Below, piece after piece: positions 26,515 through 34,986 of a stretch of DNA of 64,000 nt. The notes beneath the pieces are model-generated. The model was not told the DNA's origin. It worked only from the letters and a program-made list of their open reading frames with translations, and searched no databases. Origin of the DNA: Buchananella felis (lineage in GTDB: Bacteria > Actinomycetota > Actinomycetes > Actinomycetales > Actinomycetaceae); the NCBI RefSeq assembly GCF_041380015.1, contig NZ_CP159978.1. The stretch is one strand, 5' to 3'. Numbering within the stretch: the stretch's first letter is position 1; the number at the start of each line of letters is the position of its first letter. A program made the position numbers and the translations under genes.

Positions 26515-26552
26515 GGGGTGGGTGCGGGAATCTCGATTCCCGCACCCACCCC
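26515..26552 (+). terminator. Terminator of rpiB
   Basis: An 18-bp stem (GGGGTGGGTGCGGGAATC and its complement) with a TC loop, 5 bases after the stop. Confidence 0.8.
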
Positions 26553-26618
26553 TGCTTCACCCCGGGGCACAGCTACCTCTCCGTGCCCGCCTGACCCGGG
26601 GCCGCCCGTGAGCGTTCT

Positions 26619-27152
26619 CTAGTCGCCCTCCTCCGGGGCCACCACCTGGAAACCGAGCCACTCGTAGAGCCGCACCGCCGGGGCCGCACTCTTCATGGAC
26701 ACCCGCAGGCTGATGTCCTTCAGCCCCTGGTTGTGGCAGTGCGCCGCAGCCGCGCCCAACAGGGCGGTGGCCACGCCGCGTCCCCTAAACTCCGGGTGCA
26801 CGAACAGCTCGATGATGAACGGGCCCGGCGGGATGTCGTCCCACGGCGGGTCAGAGACGGTCTGGATAGCGCCCACCAGGGTGCCGTCCACCTCCGCGCC
26901 CAGCGTGGCCCCCGTGATGACCTGCCCGAACGCCCCCTGGAACGCCATCTCCATCTCTTCGCGGGCCTCGGTGAGCGAATCCACCGCCACGCCCGGGTCG
27001 TAGGAATCCAGGTAGAGCTGGGCAAGCTCCTCCACGTCCGACTTACCCAGCCGGCGCAGCTTGAACTCCTTGCCGTTGGCGGGATCCTTCAGCTCGGCCA
27101 GATGCTCGGCGCCGATGCTCATCGTTAACGTGCCCATGCTCAATTGTTGCAT
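26619..27152 (-). CDS. GNAT-family N-acetyltransferase
   Basis: A 177-residue acetyltransferase. The acetyl-CoA motif A is ELFVHPEFRGRGVATALLGA (about 112-131), with the RGRGVA pyrophosphate loop. Motif B LRVSMKSAAPAVRLYEWLGF follows near the C-terminus. The acceptor is unknown. The start is unsure: in-frame ATGs at 27137 and 27122 are also possible and none has a clear Shine-Dalgarno. Confidence 0.82.
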   Translation of the reverse strand: MQQLSMGTLTMSIGAEHLAELKDPANGKEFKLRRLGKSDVEELAQLYLDSYDPGVAVDSLTEAREEMEMAFQGAFGQVITGATLGAEVDGTLVGAIQTVSDPPWDDIPPGPFIIELFVHPEFRGRGVATALLGAAAAHCHNQGLKDISLRVSMKSAAPAVRLYEWLGFQVVAPEEGD

Positions 27153-27245
27153 GGGTCACGTTGCCGGCGGTGCCTGCCGGGCCGAAAACGGGGGAGCGGA
27201 GGGTGCGGCGGCCCCGGTGCGGGGCGGTGCGGTGCGGCGCGGCGC

Positions 27246-27325
27246 GGCGGCAACGTCGTCCACCCGGCCTGCCCTCCGGTGGCCATGGTGTGAAAATTAG
27301 CGCGGCGGCAACGTCGTCCACCCGC
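27246..27325. repeat. Two copies of GGCGGCAACGTCGTCCACCCG
   Basis: The 21-bp sequence occurs at 27246 and 27304 in the gap between the acetyltransferase and cysE. It is the best-conserved form of a motif found in many other gaps of this window, including 3614, 28070 (inverted) and 46207. Confidence 0.8.
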
Positions 27326-27343
27326 CACCGCCCGGCCGGGCGG

Positions 27344-27934
27344 CTAGATGTAAAGCGCCGGGTCCAGGTGCTGGGGCGAATCCGCCCGCTGCCGGTTGTC
27401 CAGCGGAATGTTGCGGGCCGGCACGCCCACCGCCGAATGCGCCGACGGCACCGGCTTGACCACGATCGCGTTGGCGCCCACGCGAGCGTCGTCGCCCACG
27501 GTGATCGGACCCAGGATCTTCGCCCCCGCCCCGATCACCACCCGGTTGCCGATGGTGGGATGGCGCTTGCCCTTATTCATGGACACCCCGCCCAGGGTCA
27601 CGCCGTGGAAGATCACCACATCCTCGCCCACCTCGGCGGTCTCCCCGATCACCACGCCCATGCCGTGGTCGATGAACATACGCCGCCCCAGCGACGCCCC
27701 CGGGTGAATCTCCACGCCCGTGAACCGGCGGGCGATCTGCGACAACGCCAACGCCCAGAACTTGCCCCACCTGCCGTGCCACCAGCGGTGCGCCAGCCGG
27801 TGCGCCCAGATCGCGTGCACGCCCGGGTAAAGCAGCGCCACCTCGAAGCGCGAGCGGGCCGCCGGGTCGGCGCCCACGGCTGCGTCCAGGTCCTCGCGCA
27901 TGAGCGTGCGCAGGGAGACCTTGGAGTTGTGCAT
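27344..27934 (-). CDS. cysE: Serine O-acetyltransferase
   Basis: A 196-residue enzyme that acetylates serine with acetyl-CoA, the first step of cysteine synthesis. The N-terminal helical part is short. The left-handed beta-helix follows, with GVEIHPGASLGRRMFIDHG, IGETAEVGEDV, HGVTLGGVSMNKGKRHPTIG and VGVPAR. The ATG has AGGA upstream. It lies 190 bp downstream of cysK on the same strand. The C-terminal end LDPALYI ends in Ile, as expected for docking into the CysK active site. Confidence 0.95.
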   Translation of the reverse strand: MHNSKVSLRTLMREDLDAAVGADPAARSRFEVALLYPGVHAIWAHRLAHRWWHGRWGKFWALALSQIARRFTGVEIHPGASLGRRMFIDHGMGVVIGETAEVGEDVVIFHGVTLGGVSMNKGKRHPTIGNRVVIGAGAKILGPITVGDDARVGANAIVVKPVPSAHSAVGVPARNIPLDNRQRADSPQHLDPALYI

Positions 27935-28124
27935 GGCGAATCCTCTCGGCCCGGGGTGGGGTGCTTGGTCGGTGGGTGCTCGGTGCGCCCAGGTAGTTAA
28001 CGACGAAAGCAGGTGGTCTATTCCCGCCCGCCTGAAAACGATCGCCGCGCCGGCGGGGCGGGGGCGGTTGGACGACGTTGCCGCCCACCGCCCCCAGCCA
28101 GCTCGGCCCAGCCGCGTGGCGGCC

Positions 28125-29054
28125 TTAGTCCACCAGCTCCGACCACAGCGGGGTGGACACGTAGCGCTCGCCGGTGTCGGGCAGCACGGTCACGATGGTC
28201 TTGCCCTGGCTTTCCGGGCGAGCGGCCACCTGCAGCGCGGCCCACACGTTCGCGCCGGCGGAGATGCCCACCAAGATGCCCTCCTGGGCGGCAAGCGCGC
28301 GCGAGGTGGCAAACGCGTCCTCGTTGGTCACGTGCAAAACCTCGGTGTAGACCTCGCGGTCCAGCACCTCCGGCACGAAGTTCGCCCCGATGCCCTGGAT
28401 CTTGTGCGGGCCGGCCTTGCCGGTGGACAGCAGCGGCGAATCGGTGGGCTCCACCGCCACCACCTGCGCCTGCGGCTTGCGCTCGCGCAGCACCTGGCCC
28501 ACGCCCGAGAGCGTGCCGCCCGTGCCCACGCCCGCCACGAACACGTCCACCTCACCGTTCGTGTCAGCCCAGATCTCCTCAGCGGTCGTGGCGCGGTGGG
28601 TGGCCAGGTTCGCCGGGTTGGCGAACTGGCGGGCCTTGACCACGCCCGGGTGCTTCTCCGCGTAGGCGTCAATGGCCGCCACGGCGCCGGACATGCCCTG
28701 GGCCGGGTCGGTCAGCAGCAGCTCCGCGCCGTAGGCGCGGGCCAGGGCGCGGCGCTCGATCGACATCGACTTCGGCATGGCCAGGACCACCTTGTAGCCG
28801 CGCGCCGCACCGATCATCGCCAGGGCGACGCCCGTGTTGCCGGAGGTGGCCTCCACGATCGTGCCGCCCGGCTGCAGCTCGCCGCTGGCCTCCGCCGCCT
28901 CCACGATGCCCTTGGCGATGCGATCCTTGACGGAGAAGGCCGGGTTGCGCGACTCCAGCTTCACCAGCACGGTCACCCCCTGCGGGGCCAGGCGGTTCAG
29001 GCGAACCAGGGGGGTGGAGCCAACCAGGTCGGTGATGTTCTCGACGATAGCCAC
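28125..29054 (-). CDS. cysK: Cysteine synthase (O-acetylserine sulfhydrylase)
   Basis: A 309-residue PLP enzyme that makes cysteine from O-acetylserine and sulfide. The PLP lysine is K43 in SVKDR, and the substrate loop TSGNTG is at 70-75. The GVGTGGTLSGVG phosphate-binding loop and the C-terminal GISAGANVWAAL follow. GTG 29054 (MAIVENITDL) is preferred since AGGA lies just upstream and the family starts here; an ATG 18 bases earlier is in frame. A long dyad lies just upstream at 29090. Confidence 0.95.
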   Translation of the reverse strand: MAIVENITDLVGSTPLVRLNRLAPQGVTVLVKLESRNPAFSVKDRIAKGIVEAAEASGELQPGGTIVEATSGNTGVALAMIGAARGYKVVLAMPKSMSIERRALARAYGAELLLTDPAQGMSGAVAAIDAYAEKHPGVVKARQFANPANLATHRATTAEEIWADTNGEVDVFVAGVGTGGTLSGVGQVLRERKPQAQVVAVEPTDSPLLSTGKAGPHKIQGIGANFVPEVLDREVYTEVLHVTNEDAFATSRALAAQEGILVGISAGANVWAALQVAARPESQGKTIVTVLPDTGERYVSTPLWSELVD

Positions 29055-29089
29055 GACTGTCCTAACTTCCATAACGGATGATTCAAGCG

Positions 29090-29116
29090 TGAACTACTGT
29101 AGGGCAAAGTAGTTCA
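29090..29116. promoter_or_regulatory. Perfect dyad upstream of cysK
   Basis: TGAACTACT-N9-AGTAGTTCA is a perfect 9-bp inverted repeat 36 bp before the cysK start. A half site (GTTCAACTA) follows at 29118. It is probably an operator for a cysteine or sulfur regulator, which is not in this window. Confidence 0.6.
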
Positions 29117-29167
29117 GGGTTCAACTATCGGGTGTGTGAGCTGGGGCGCGCTGCGGTGGGGGGAGAT

Positions 29168-29257
29168 GGGAGCGCGCGCGGTGATGGGCAGCGGTGCGGC
29201 GCTGGGGGTTGGGTGTCGGTGGGAGCGCGCGCGGTGATGGGCGGCGGTGCGGTGCTG
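29168..29257. repeat. Imperfect direct repeat, 53-bp period
   Basis: GGGAGCGCGCGCGGTGATGG occurs at 29168 and 29221 with similar following bases. Non-coding, between the IMPACT-family gene and cysK. Confidence 0.7.
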
Positions 29258-29268
29258 GAGGGGAGGGG

Positions 29269-29934
29269 CTAGTCCAGGCGCACCCAGTCGGTCTCGCCCC
29301 AGGTGGGGGAGAGCTCGCCGGCGCTGAGGGAGGCGACTAGGTCGGTGAAGAAGCTCGCCCGCTCCGGGGCGACCGCCACGTGCAGCGTGGCCTGTGCGCC
29401 GTACTCGGTGCCCGTCACCTCGATGCCGCGCGCCCGCAGGTCGGCCTCGAGGCGACCGGCCACCGCGTGCGGCACGGCCAGGCTCGCCCGGCGGAGCTGC
29501 CCCCAGGTCACCACCGGGGTCTGGGCAAGCGCGGCCTCTACCGCCTCCGCGTAGGCGCGCACCAAACCGCCCCGACCCAGCAGGGTGCCGCCAAAGTAGC
29601 GGGTCACCACCGCCGCCACGTTCGTCAGGCCCGCGCCCCGCAACGTGCCCAACATGGGGATGCCGGCGGTGCCGGCGGGCTCGCCGTCGTCCGAGGAGCG
29701 CTCGATACTCACCGCGCCCTGCCCTGGCAGGATGAACGCGCTGCAGTGGTGGCGCGCATCCGGGTAGATACTCCGGGCAGCGGCGACCAGCGAGCGGGCG
29801 GCAGACTCATCCGAGACGTAAGCCAGCGCCGTGATGAAACGTGAACGCTTCTCCTCAATCTCCGCAGACGCCAGGCAGCCGGGCGCGGGCGTCAGTCGCG
29901 TCGCGCAGGCGGCGGGAGAGGTCGGCAAGGTCAC
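29269..29934 (-). CDS. IMPACT/YigZ-family protein
   Basis: A 221-residue protein with the N-terminal UPF0029 (IMPACT) domain, including SRFITALAYV, DARHHCSAF, DDGEPAGTAG and TRYFGGTLLGRGGLVRAY. A DUF1949-like ferredoxin-fold C-terminus follows. Bacterial members are poorly understood; a link to translation stress is known for the eukaryotic IMPACT. GTG at 29934 was chosen because GGGAGG lies about 9 bases upstream. Confidence 0.88.
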   Translation of the reverse strand: MTLPTSPAACATRLTPAPGCLASAEIEEKRSRFITALAYVSDESAARSLVAAARSIYPDARHHCSAFILPGQGAVSIERSSDDGEPAGTAGIPMLGTLRGAGLTNVAAVVTRYFGGTLLGRGGLVRAYAEAVEAALAQTPVVTWGQLRRASLAVPHAVAGRLEADLRARGIEVTGTEYGAQATLHVAVAPERASFFTDLVASLSAGELSPTWGETDWVRLD

Positions 29935-30190
29935 GAGAGCAATCCTCCCACAGTGCGAGATGGGCACGTAGAGTCCGACAGTGCTCGCACCGGTGGCGGC
30001 GAGCGGGGCGGCGGCGGAACGTCGTCCCCACAGAGCCAAAGCGTGGGGCAAACCACGCCAGGCGCGCTCGCCACGAGGGCTGCGCCTGATAAAATGCTCT
30101 GGTTTGCCGCGCAGGGTGCGACTCGCCCCCTAGCCCAACCTGGGCAGTGGCTTAAGAAGTCCCCCGAACACGGAAGGAGCGGCAGGGCTC

Positions 30191-30358
30191 ATGGCAGTTC
30201 CGAAGCGCAAGATGTCCCGTAGCAACACCCGCTCTCGTCGGTCCCAGTGGAAGGCCGAGCTCACCACGCTCGACGCCGTTCGCGTCCAGGGCCGCGAGGT
30301 GCGTATCCCGCGTCGCCTGCACAAGGCGTACCAGGCTGGTCTGATCTCTGTCGACTGA
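30191..30358 (+). CDS. rpmF: Ribosomal protein bL32, cysteine-free form
   Basis: A 55-residue protein beginning MAVPKRKMSRSNTRSRRSQW, the invariant bL32 N-terminus. The zinc-ribbon cysteines found in many L32 proteins are absent: this is the zinc-independent (C-minus) form, as in mycobacteria. Such copies are sometimes Zur-controlled, but no Zur box was recognised. GGAAGGAG precedes the ATG. A T-rich terminator follows at 30377. Confidence 0.95.
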   Translation: MAVPKRKMSRSNTRSRRSQWKAELTTLDAVRVQGREVRIPRRLHKAYQAGLISVD

Positions 30359-30376
30359 CTTAACGCAGGGTAAACC

Positions 30377-30416
30377 AGGCCGGGCCGTCCCACGAGGGGC
30401 GGCCCGGCCTTTTGTT
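30377..30416 (+). terminator. Terminator of rpmF
   Basis: The 11-bp stem AGGCCGGGCCG/CGGCCCGGCCT, then TTTGTT. Confidence 0.85.
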
Positions 30417-30439
30417 GCCGTGGGGTGGCCCCAGGTCTC

Positions 30440-31210
30440 GCAAATGCGACAACGGGGTACATGCGACCGCTTGGGGGCGTGCCCCCGGTCGGTCGGATGT
30501 ACCCCGAGCTCGCGCTTGTACGGTCGGGGGCACCGCGCCGGCCCCGACCTGGCTCGGCCAAGGTGAGCCCGACAGCAGCTGGCGTGTGCACGCCGTGGCC
30601 GGGTGTGCGCAGTGGCTCGGCGGCGCAGTGCGCGCCCGAACTCCGACGCCCCCACCGCCCCCACGCTCGCAAATGTGACAACGGGGTACATGCGACCGCT
30701 TGGGGGCGTGCCCCCGGTCGGTCGGATGTACCCCGAGCTCGCGCTTGTACGGTCGGGGGCACCGCGCCGGCCCCGACCTGGCCCGGCCAAGGTGAGCCCG
30801 ACAGCAGCTGGCGTGTGCACGCCGTGGCCGGGTGTGCGCAGTGGCTCGGCGGCGCAGTGCGCGCCCGGACCCCGACGCCCCCACCGCCCCCACGCTCGCA
30901 AATGTGACAACGGGGTACATGCGACCGCTTGGGGGCGTGCCCCCGGTCGGTCGGATGTACCCCGAGTGCACGCTTGTACGGTCGGGGGCACCGCGCCGGC
31001 CCCGACCTGGCCTGGCCAAGGTGAGCTCGACAGCAGCTGGCGTGTGCACGCCGTGGCCGGGTGTGCGCAGTGGCTCGGCGGCGCAGTGCGCGCCCGAACT
31101 CCGATGCCCCCACCGCCCCCACGCTCGCAAATGTGACAACGGGGTACGTGCGACCGCTTGGGGGCGTGCCCCCGGTCGGTCGGATGTACCCCGAGCTCGC
31201 GCTTGTACGC
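30440..31210. repeat. 229-bp-period tandem array with four 52-nt palindromes
   Basis: The palindrome GGGGTACATGCGACCG...CGGTCGGATGTACCCC starts at 30454, 30683, 30912 and 31141, exactly 229 bp apart. The three spacers between palindromes are nearly identical. Because 229 is not a multiple of three, open frames through the array shift at each unit and are not genes. The array fills most of the gap between rpmF and tRNA-Gly. It is an expanded version of the single elements at 2885 and 16735. Confidence 0.95.
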
Positions 31211-31236
31211 TCGGTGCCGCCCAAGGCCCACGTGGA

Positions 31237-31611
31237 GGCCCACTCGATTGCCCGACCCGCACATAAGCGAGGATCCCACCGGTGTTCCCGGTGGGATCCT
31301 CCCTAAGAGCGGGTATGAGCCGCAGCTTTGCTGCTCTCATACCCTCCTCGTTCGCCTTGAGCATTCGAGCAAGCTCGACGCTCAATGCTCACTTCGAGCG
31401 GGTGACGGGATCCCCACTGACGCTGTGCGTCAGCGTGGGCCCACTCGATTGCCCGACCCGCACATAAGTGAGGATCCCACCGGTGTTCCCGGTGGGATCC
31501 TCGCTAAGAGCGGGTATGAGCCGCAGCTTTGCTGCTCTCATACCCTCCTCGTTCGCCTTGAGCATTCGAGCAAGCTCGACGCTCAATGCTCACTTCGAGC
31601 GGGTGACGGGA
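31237..31611. repeat. 201-bp-period duplication carrying terminator and tRNA 3' end
   Basis: Two near-identical units of about 174 bp (31237-31410 and 31438-31611). Each holds a GGATCCCACCGGTGTTCCCG-type hairpin, a TATGAGCCGCAGCTTTGCTG-type hairpin and an inverted repeat around GAGCATTCGAGC. The right unit runs into tRNA-Gly, and the left unit ends with the same last 13 bases of that tRNA. It looks like a duplicated tRNA-downstream region or an old attachment-site event. Confidence 0.9.
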
Positions 31612-31668
31612 ATCGAACCCGCGCAATCTGCTTGGAAGGCAGAGGCTCTACCATTGAGCTACACCCGC
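31598..31668 (-). tRNA. tRNA-Gly (TCC)
   Basis: Cloverleaf with acceptor GCGGGTG/CACCCGC, D-arm GCTCAATGGTAGAGC and anticodon loop CTTCCAA giving TCC. T-arm GCGGGTTCGATTCCCGT. CCA is not encoded. The sequence after the tRNA is duplicated together with its last 13 bases. Confidence 0.95.
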
Positions 31669-31897
31669 GTGCCGCCGTTAGGCTGCCGCGCCAGTATAGC
31701 CCCACCCCAACCACACGGCCAAAGCAAGCGCCGCGCTACCACCCAACGGCCCGGGGCGCGCGCATTCCACCGCCTCCGCGCCAGCCGTCCCCCACCCGTT
31801 GCCCGGATTCTGACGCCCCGGGCTGCCCGCGCCGCATTCCCTTTTATCCCGCTCACACCCGCGCGAGATGAGTAGAAGCCGCCTGTAAATTAGCGAC

Positions 31898-33289
31898 GTG
31901 ACTGACAACCCCGCGCCCGTCGAGCCCACCCGCACCCCGCGCGCCCAGGCCGACGCGGCCACCGCCTCGACCGGCACCACCCCCACCACCCCCACCGCCT
32001 CGACCGGCACCACCACCGCCTCGACCCGCGCCACCCCTGCGCCGGCCACCCCGGGCCCCACCCCCGTCACCCAGCCCCCGGCGGCAGCGAACCAGGTGTC
32101 AGTGGTCCTGGCCGTCGTGATGCTGGCGATGGTCGGTCAGTCCATCCTGGGCCCCGTGGTGGCCCCGCTCGCCCGGGCCGTGGACCTGCAGGAGTGGCAG
32201 ATCGGCCTGACGATCTCAGCCGCCGCCCTCATGGTGGTCACCACGGCGCAGTTCTGGGGCCGCCGCTCGCAAGCGTGGGGCCGGCGCGTGGTGCTGCGCC
32301 TGGCGGTGATCGGCGCGTTCTTCGCCTCCACCGGCTTCGCCCTCGCGGCCAACGCGGGCATGGCCGGCGCGGTGGGCGTGACCACCCTATTCATCCTCTT
32401 CTTGGCGCTGCGCGGCGTGGGCTTTGGCGCGTTCCTGTCCGCCCTGGTGCCCACGGCGCAGGCCTACATCGTGGACGTCACCAGCCCGGGCCCGGAGCGC
32501 GTGAAGGGCCTGGCCGGCCTGGGCGCGGTGCAGGGCAGCTCGATGGTGGTTGGCGCGCTGATCGGTGGCGTGCTGGCGGGCACGATGGGCCTGCGTGCCC
32601 CGCTGTTCGCCCTGCCGGTGATGCTGGTGGTGGGCTTCGTGCTCACCCAATTCGTGCTGCGCCCAGAGCCTCGCCACGAGCTGGTGGCCACGCCCAAGCG
32701 GGTCTCGTGGCGCGACGAGCGCGTCTTCCCCTTCCTGGCCGCCGGTTTCGGCATGTTCACGGGCCTGGGCTTCATCCAGCTCATCTCGGGCTTCATTGTG
32801 CAAGACCGCCTGCACGTGGCCGGCGACGTCGCCTCCATGTACACCGGCGGCGTCCTGCTGGCGGCCGGCCTGGGGATCGTGGCGGCGCAGATGGTGGTGG
32901 TGCCGCGCTCCGGCTGGACCCCGCCGCAGCTGCTGCGCAACGGATTGAGCATCGCCCTGGTGGGCATGGTGAGCTACCTGCCCGACTGGGGCCTGACCGG
33001 CCTGGTGGTCAGCTCTGTGCTGATGGGTTTCGGCATGGGCATCGCGATGCCCGGCTACAGTTCCGGCCCGACGATGCTGGTGCGCCGCGACGAGCAGGGC
33101 GGCCTGGCCGGCCTGGTGAGCGCCACCAACGGGCTTACCTTCGTGATCTCCCCGGCGCTGTCCACCTTCCTGTACGGCCTGTGGCGCCCGCTGCCGCTGA
33201 TCGTCGGCGCGGTGGTACTGGCCGCCTCGCTCGCCCTGGTGGTCTTCCACCCGCGCATCCGCTCCTTCCGGCCGGTTTTGGCCGACTAG
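31898..33289 (+). CDS. MFS transporter
   Basis: A 463-residue major facilitator protein with about 12 hydrophobic segments after a 65-residue Thr/Pro/Ala-rich N-terminus. The loop 2-3 motif is WGRRSQAWGRR, a form of the MFS GxxxDRxGRR signature. It is likely a drug or metabolite exporter; the substrate is unknown. The GTG start has no Shine-Dalgarno but a TAAATT box 7 bases upstream, so the mRNA may be leaderless. It converges with the MBL nuclease gene. Confidence 0.88.
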   Translation: MTDNPAPVEPTRTPRAQADAATASTGTTPTTPTASTGTTTASTRATPAPATPGPTPVTQPPAAANQVSVVLAVVMLAMVGQSILGPVVAPLARAVDLQEWQIGLTISAAALMVVTTAQFWGRRSQAWGRRVVLRLAVIGAFFASTGFALAANAGMAGAVGVTTLFILFLALRGVGFGAFLSALVPTAQAYIVDVTSPGPERVKGLAGLGAVQGSSMVVGALIGGVLAGTMGLRAPLFALPVMLVVGFVLTQFVLRPEPRHELVATPKRVSWRDERVFPFLAAGFGMFTGLGFIQLISGFIVQDRLHVAGDVASMYTGGVLLAAGLGIVAAQMVVVPRSGWTPPQLLRNGLSIALVGMVSYLPDWGLTGLVVSSVLMGFGMGIAMPGYSSGPTMLVRRDEQGGLAGLVSATNGLTFVISPALSTFLYGLWRPLPLIVGAVVLAASLALVVFHPRIRSFRPVLAD

Positions 33290-33374
33290 TTGGCCGACGC
33301 TGCCGCGCCCGCGCCCCTCACCACCCGGCCGCTGCGTGCGGGGCCGGCAAGAAGGGCGGTGCGTGGCTGGGGGG

Positions 33375-34781
33375 CTAGCGGCGGGAGCGTCGGACCCTAA
33401 TGGTCTCCCCGCGCTTTGGTACCACGGCCACCCGGCCTAGTTCGCTGCCCAGCCGGTCGGCCAGGGCGGTGGCGGACGCCTGCTCGCCGTGGACGCAAAA
33501 GACCTGCTGGGGCGGCGGCTGCAGGGCGGCCACCCAGTCCACCAGCTCGGAGCCGTCGGCGTGCACGGAGAACTCCTCATCGCGCACCACCTCGGCCAGC
33601 ACCGCGACGTAGGCGCCGTGCATCTTCAGCTGCCGCGCCCCCTCCGCCAGCGCCCGCCCGCGCGTGCCCACCGCCTGGTAGCCGGTCAGGACCACGCAGT
33701 TGCGCTCGTCGGGCAGCATGTGCTCCAGGTGGTGCAGCACGCGCCCGCCCGTGGCCATCCCGGAGGCCGAGATGACGATGCAGGGCTTGGCGGGGCGGTT
33801 GAGACGCTCGGACTCCTCCGGGGTGCGCACCTCGCGCAGGTCCAGCTCCGGCAGGCGCAGCCCGCGCGCCTCCGCGCACAGCTCGTCGGCGTAGGCCGAA
33901 TCCTGGTAGACGCGCAGCGAGGCCAGGGCCATGGGGGAGTCCACGAACACCGGCACCGCCGGGATGCGGCCCTCGTTTTGCAGGTCCGCCAGGGTGCGCA
34001 GCACCACCTCGGTGCGGTCCACCGCGAACGCCGGGATCAACACGGTGCCGCCGCGCTGGATGGTGCGCCGGATCGCGTCGGCCAGGCGCTCGTGGGGTGG
34101 GTCCTCGCTCTCGAAATGCTCGCGGTCCCCGTAGGTCGATTCGATCAGGACCACGTCAGCGCCCGGCGGGATCTGCCGGGGCCGGAGCATCGGGTGGGTG
34201 GGCCGGCCCAGGTCCCCGGAAAACAGGACGGTCCCGGAGGGCGTGGTGACGTGGATGGAGGCCGAGCCCAGGATGTGCCCGGCGGGAATCCACCGCGCGG
34301 TCACTCCCCGGCCCAGGTCCAGCGGTGTATCGAAGTCGACCGGCTTAAGCAGCGGCAGGGTGCGGGCCACGTCCTGGGAGTCGTAGAGCGGCTGGGGGCG
34401 GGCGTGCTTGGAGTAGCCGCGCGTGCGCGCCAGCTCCGCGTCGCGCTCCTGGATGTAGGAGGCGTCCCGCAGCACGATCGCGGTCAGCTCCAGCGTGGCC
34501 GGCGTGCCCCAGATCCGCCCGGTAAAGCCCTGGCGCACCAGGTGCGGCAGCATGCCCGTGTGGTCCATGTGGGCGTGGGTGAGCAGCACGTCCGTGATTG
34601 CCTTGGGGGAGAAGGGGAACGCCGCCCAGTTGCGCAGGCGCAGGTTCTTCTCGCCCTGATACATGCCGCAGTCGATGAGAAGCTGGCGTGGCTTGTCAGT
34701 CCCCGCGTCCACGGTCAGCAGGTGCTTGGATCCCGTGACCGTGCCGGCGGCCCCGATAAACGTCAACGTGGTGGCTCCCAT
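33375..34781 (-). CDS. MBL-fold / beta-CASP RNase-type protein
   Basis: A 468-residue metallo-beta-lactamase fold protein of the mRNA 3'-end-processing-factor-like family. The zinc motif THAHMDHTG (68-76) and later VHADGSELVDW are present. The beta-CASP insert lies in the middle (ADAIRRTIQRGG...ASGMATGGRVLHHLE). It probably cleaves RNA, but this family has few tested bacterial members. ATG 34781 was chosen because the fold begins at once (LTFIGAAGTVTGS). Confidence 0.88.
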   Translation of the reverse strand: MGATTLTFIGAAGTVTGSKHLLTVDAGTDKPRQLLIDCGMYQGEKNLRLRNWAAFPFSPKAITDVLLTHAHMDHTGMLPHLVRQGFTGRIWGTPATLELTAIVLRDASYIQERDAELARTRGYSKHARPQPLYDSQDVARTLPLLKPVDFDTPLDLGRGVTARWIPAGHILGSASIHVTTPSGTVLFSGDLGRPTHPMLRPRQIPPGADVVLIESTYGDREHFESEDPPHERLADAIRRTIQRGGTVLIPAFAVDRTEVVLRTLADLQNEGRIPAVPVFVDSPMALASLRVYQDSAYADELCAEARGLRLPELDLREVRTPEESERLNRPAKPCIVISASGMATGGRVLHHLEHMLPDERNCVVLTGYQAVGTRGRALAEGARQLKMHGAYVAVLAEVVRDEEFSVHADGSELVDWVAALQPPPQQVFCVHGEQASATALADRLGSELGRVAVVPKRGETIRVRRSRR

Positions 34782-34833
34782 GACACAAGTGTGCCCTGGG
34801 TCACTGCGGTGCCGGGTGGCTTTGGTGGGCCGG

Positions 34834-34986
34834 CGTTGCGCCAACGCCGCAGTGGCGGCGCTGCCGCCGGGCTTCTCGTGGTGCTTGGTCCATTCGTTGC
34901 GCCAACGCCGCAGGGGCGGCGCTGCCGCGCTACTCCAGGGCCGCCGGTATTGCCTGCGGCCGCGCTACTCCAGGGCCGCCTGGATC
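34834..34986. repeat. Short direct repeats downstream of the epimerase gene
   Basis: CGTTGCGCCAACGCCGCAG occurs at 34834 and 34895. CGCGCTACTCCAGGGCCGCC occurs at about 34926 and 34961, the second copy being the true gene end with its stop codon. The first looks like a small duplication of the gene's 3' end. Confidence 0.75.

Noticed and set aside
30130..31385. Long open frames on both strands through the 229-bp array (up to about 375 codons)
   Set aside because: The period is not a multiple of 3, frames hop between units, the translations are palindrome and spacer repeats, and there is no start site or family match.
31396..31410. Second tRNA-Gly gene
   Set aside because: Only the last 13 bases of the tRNA are present in the left duplication unit; no cloverleaf.
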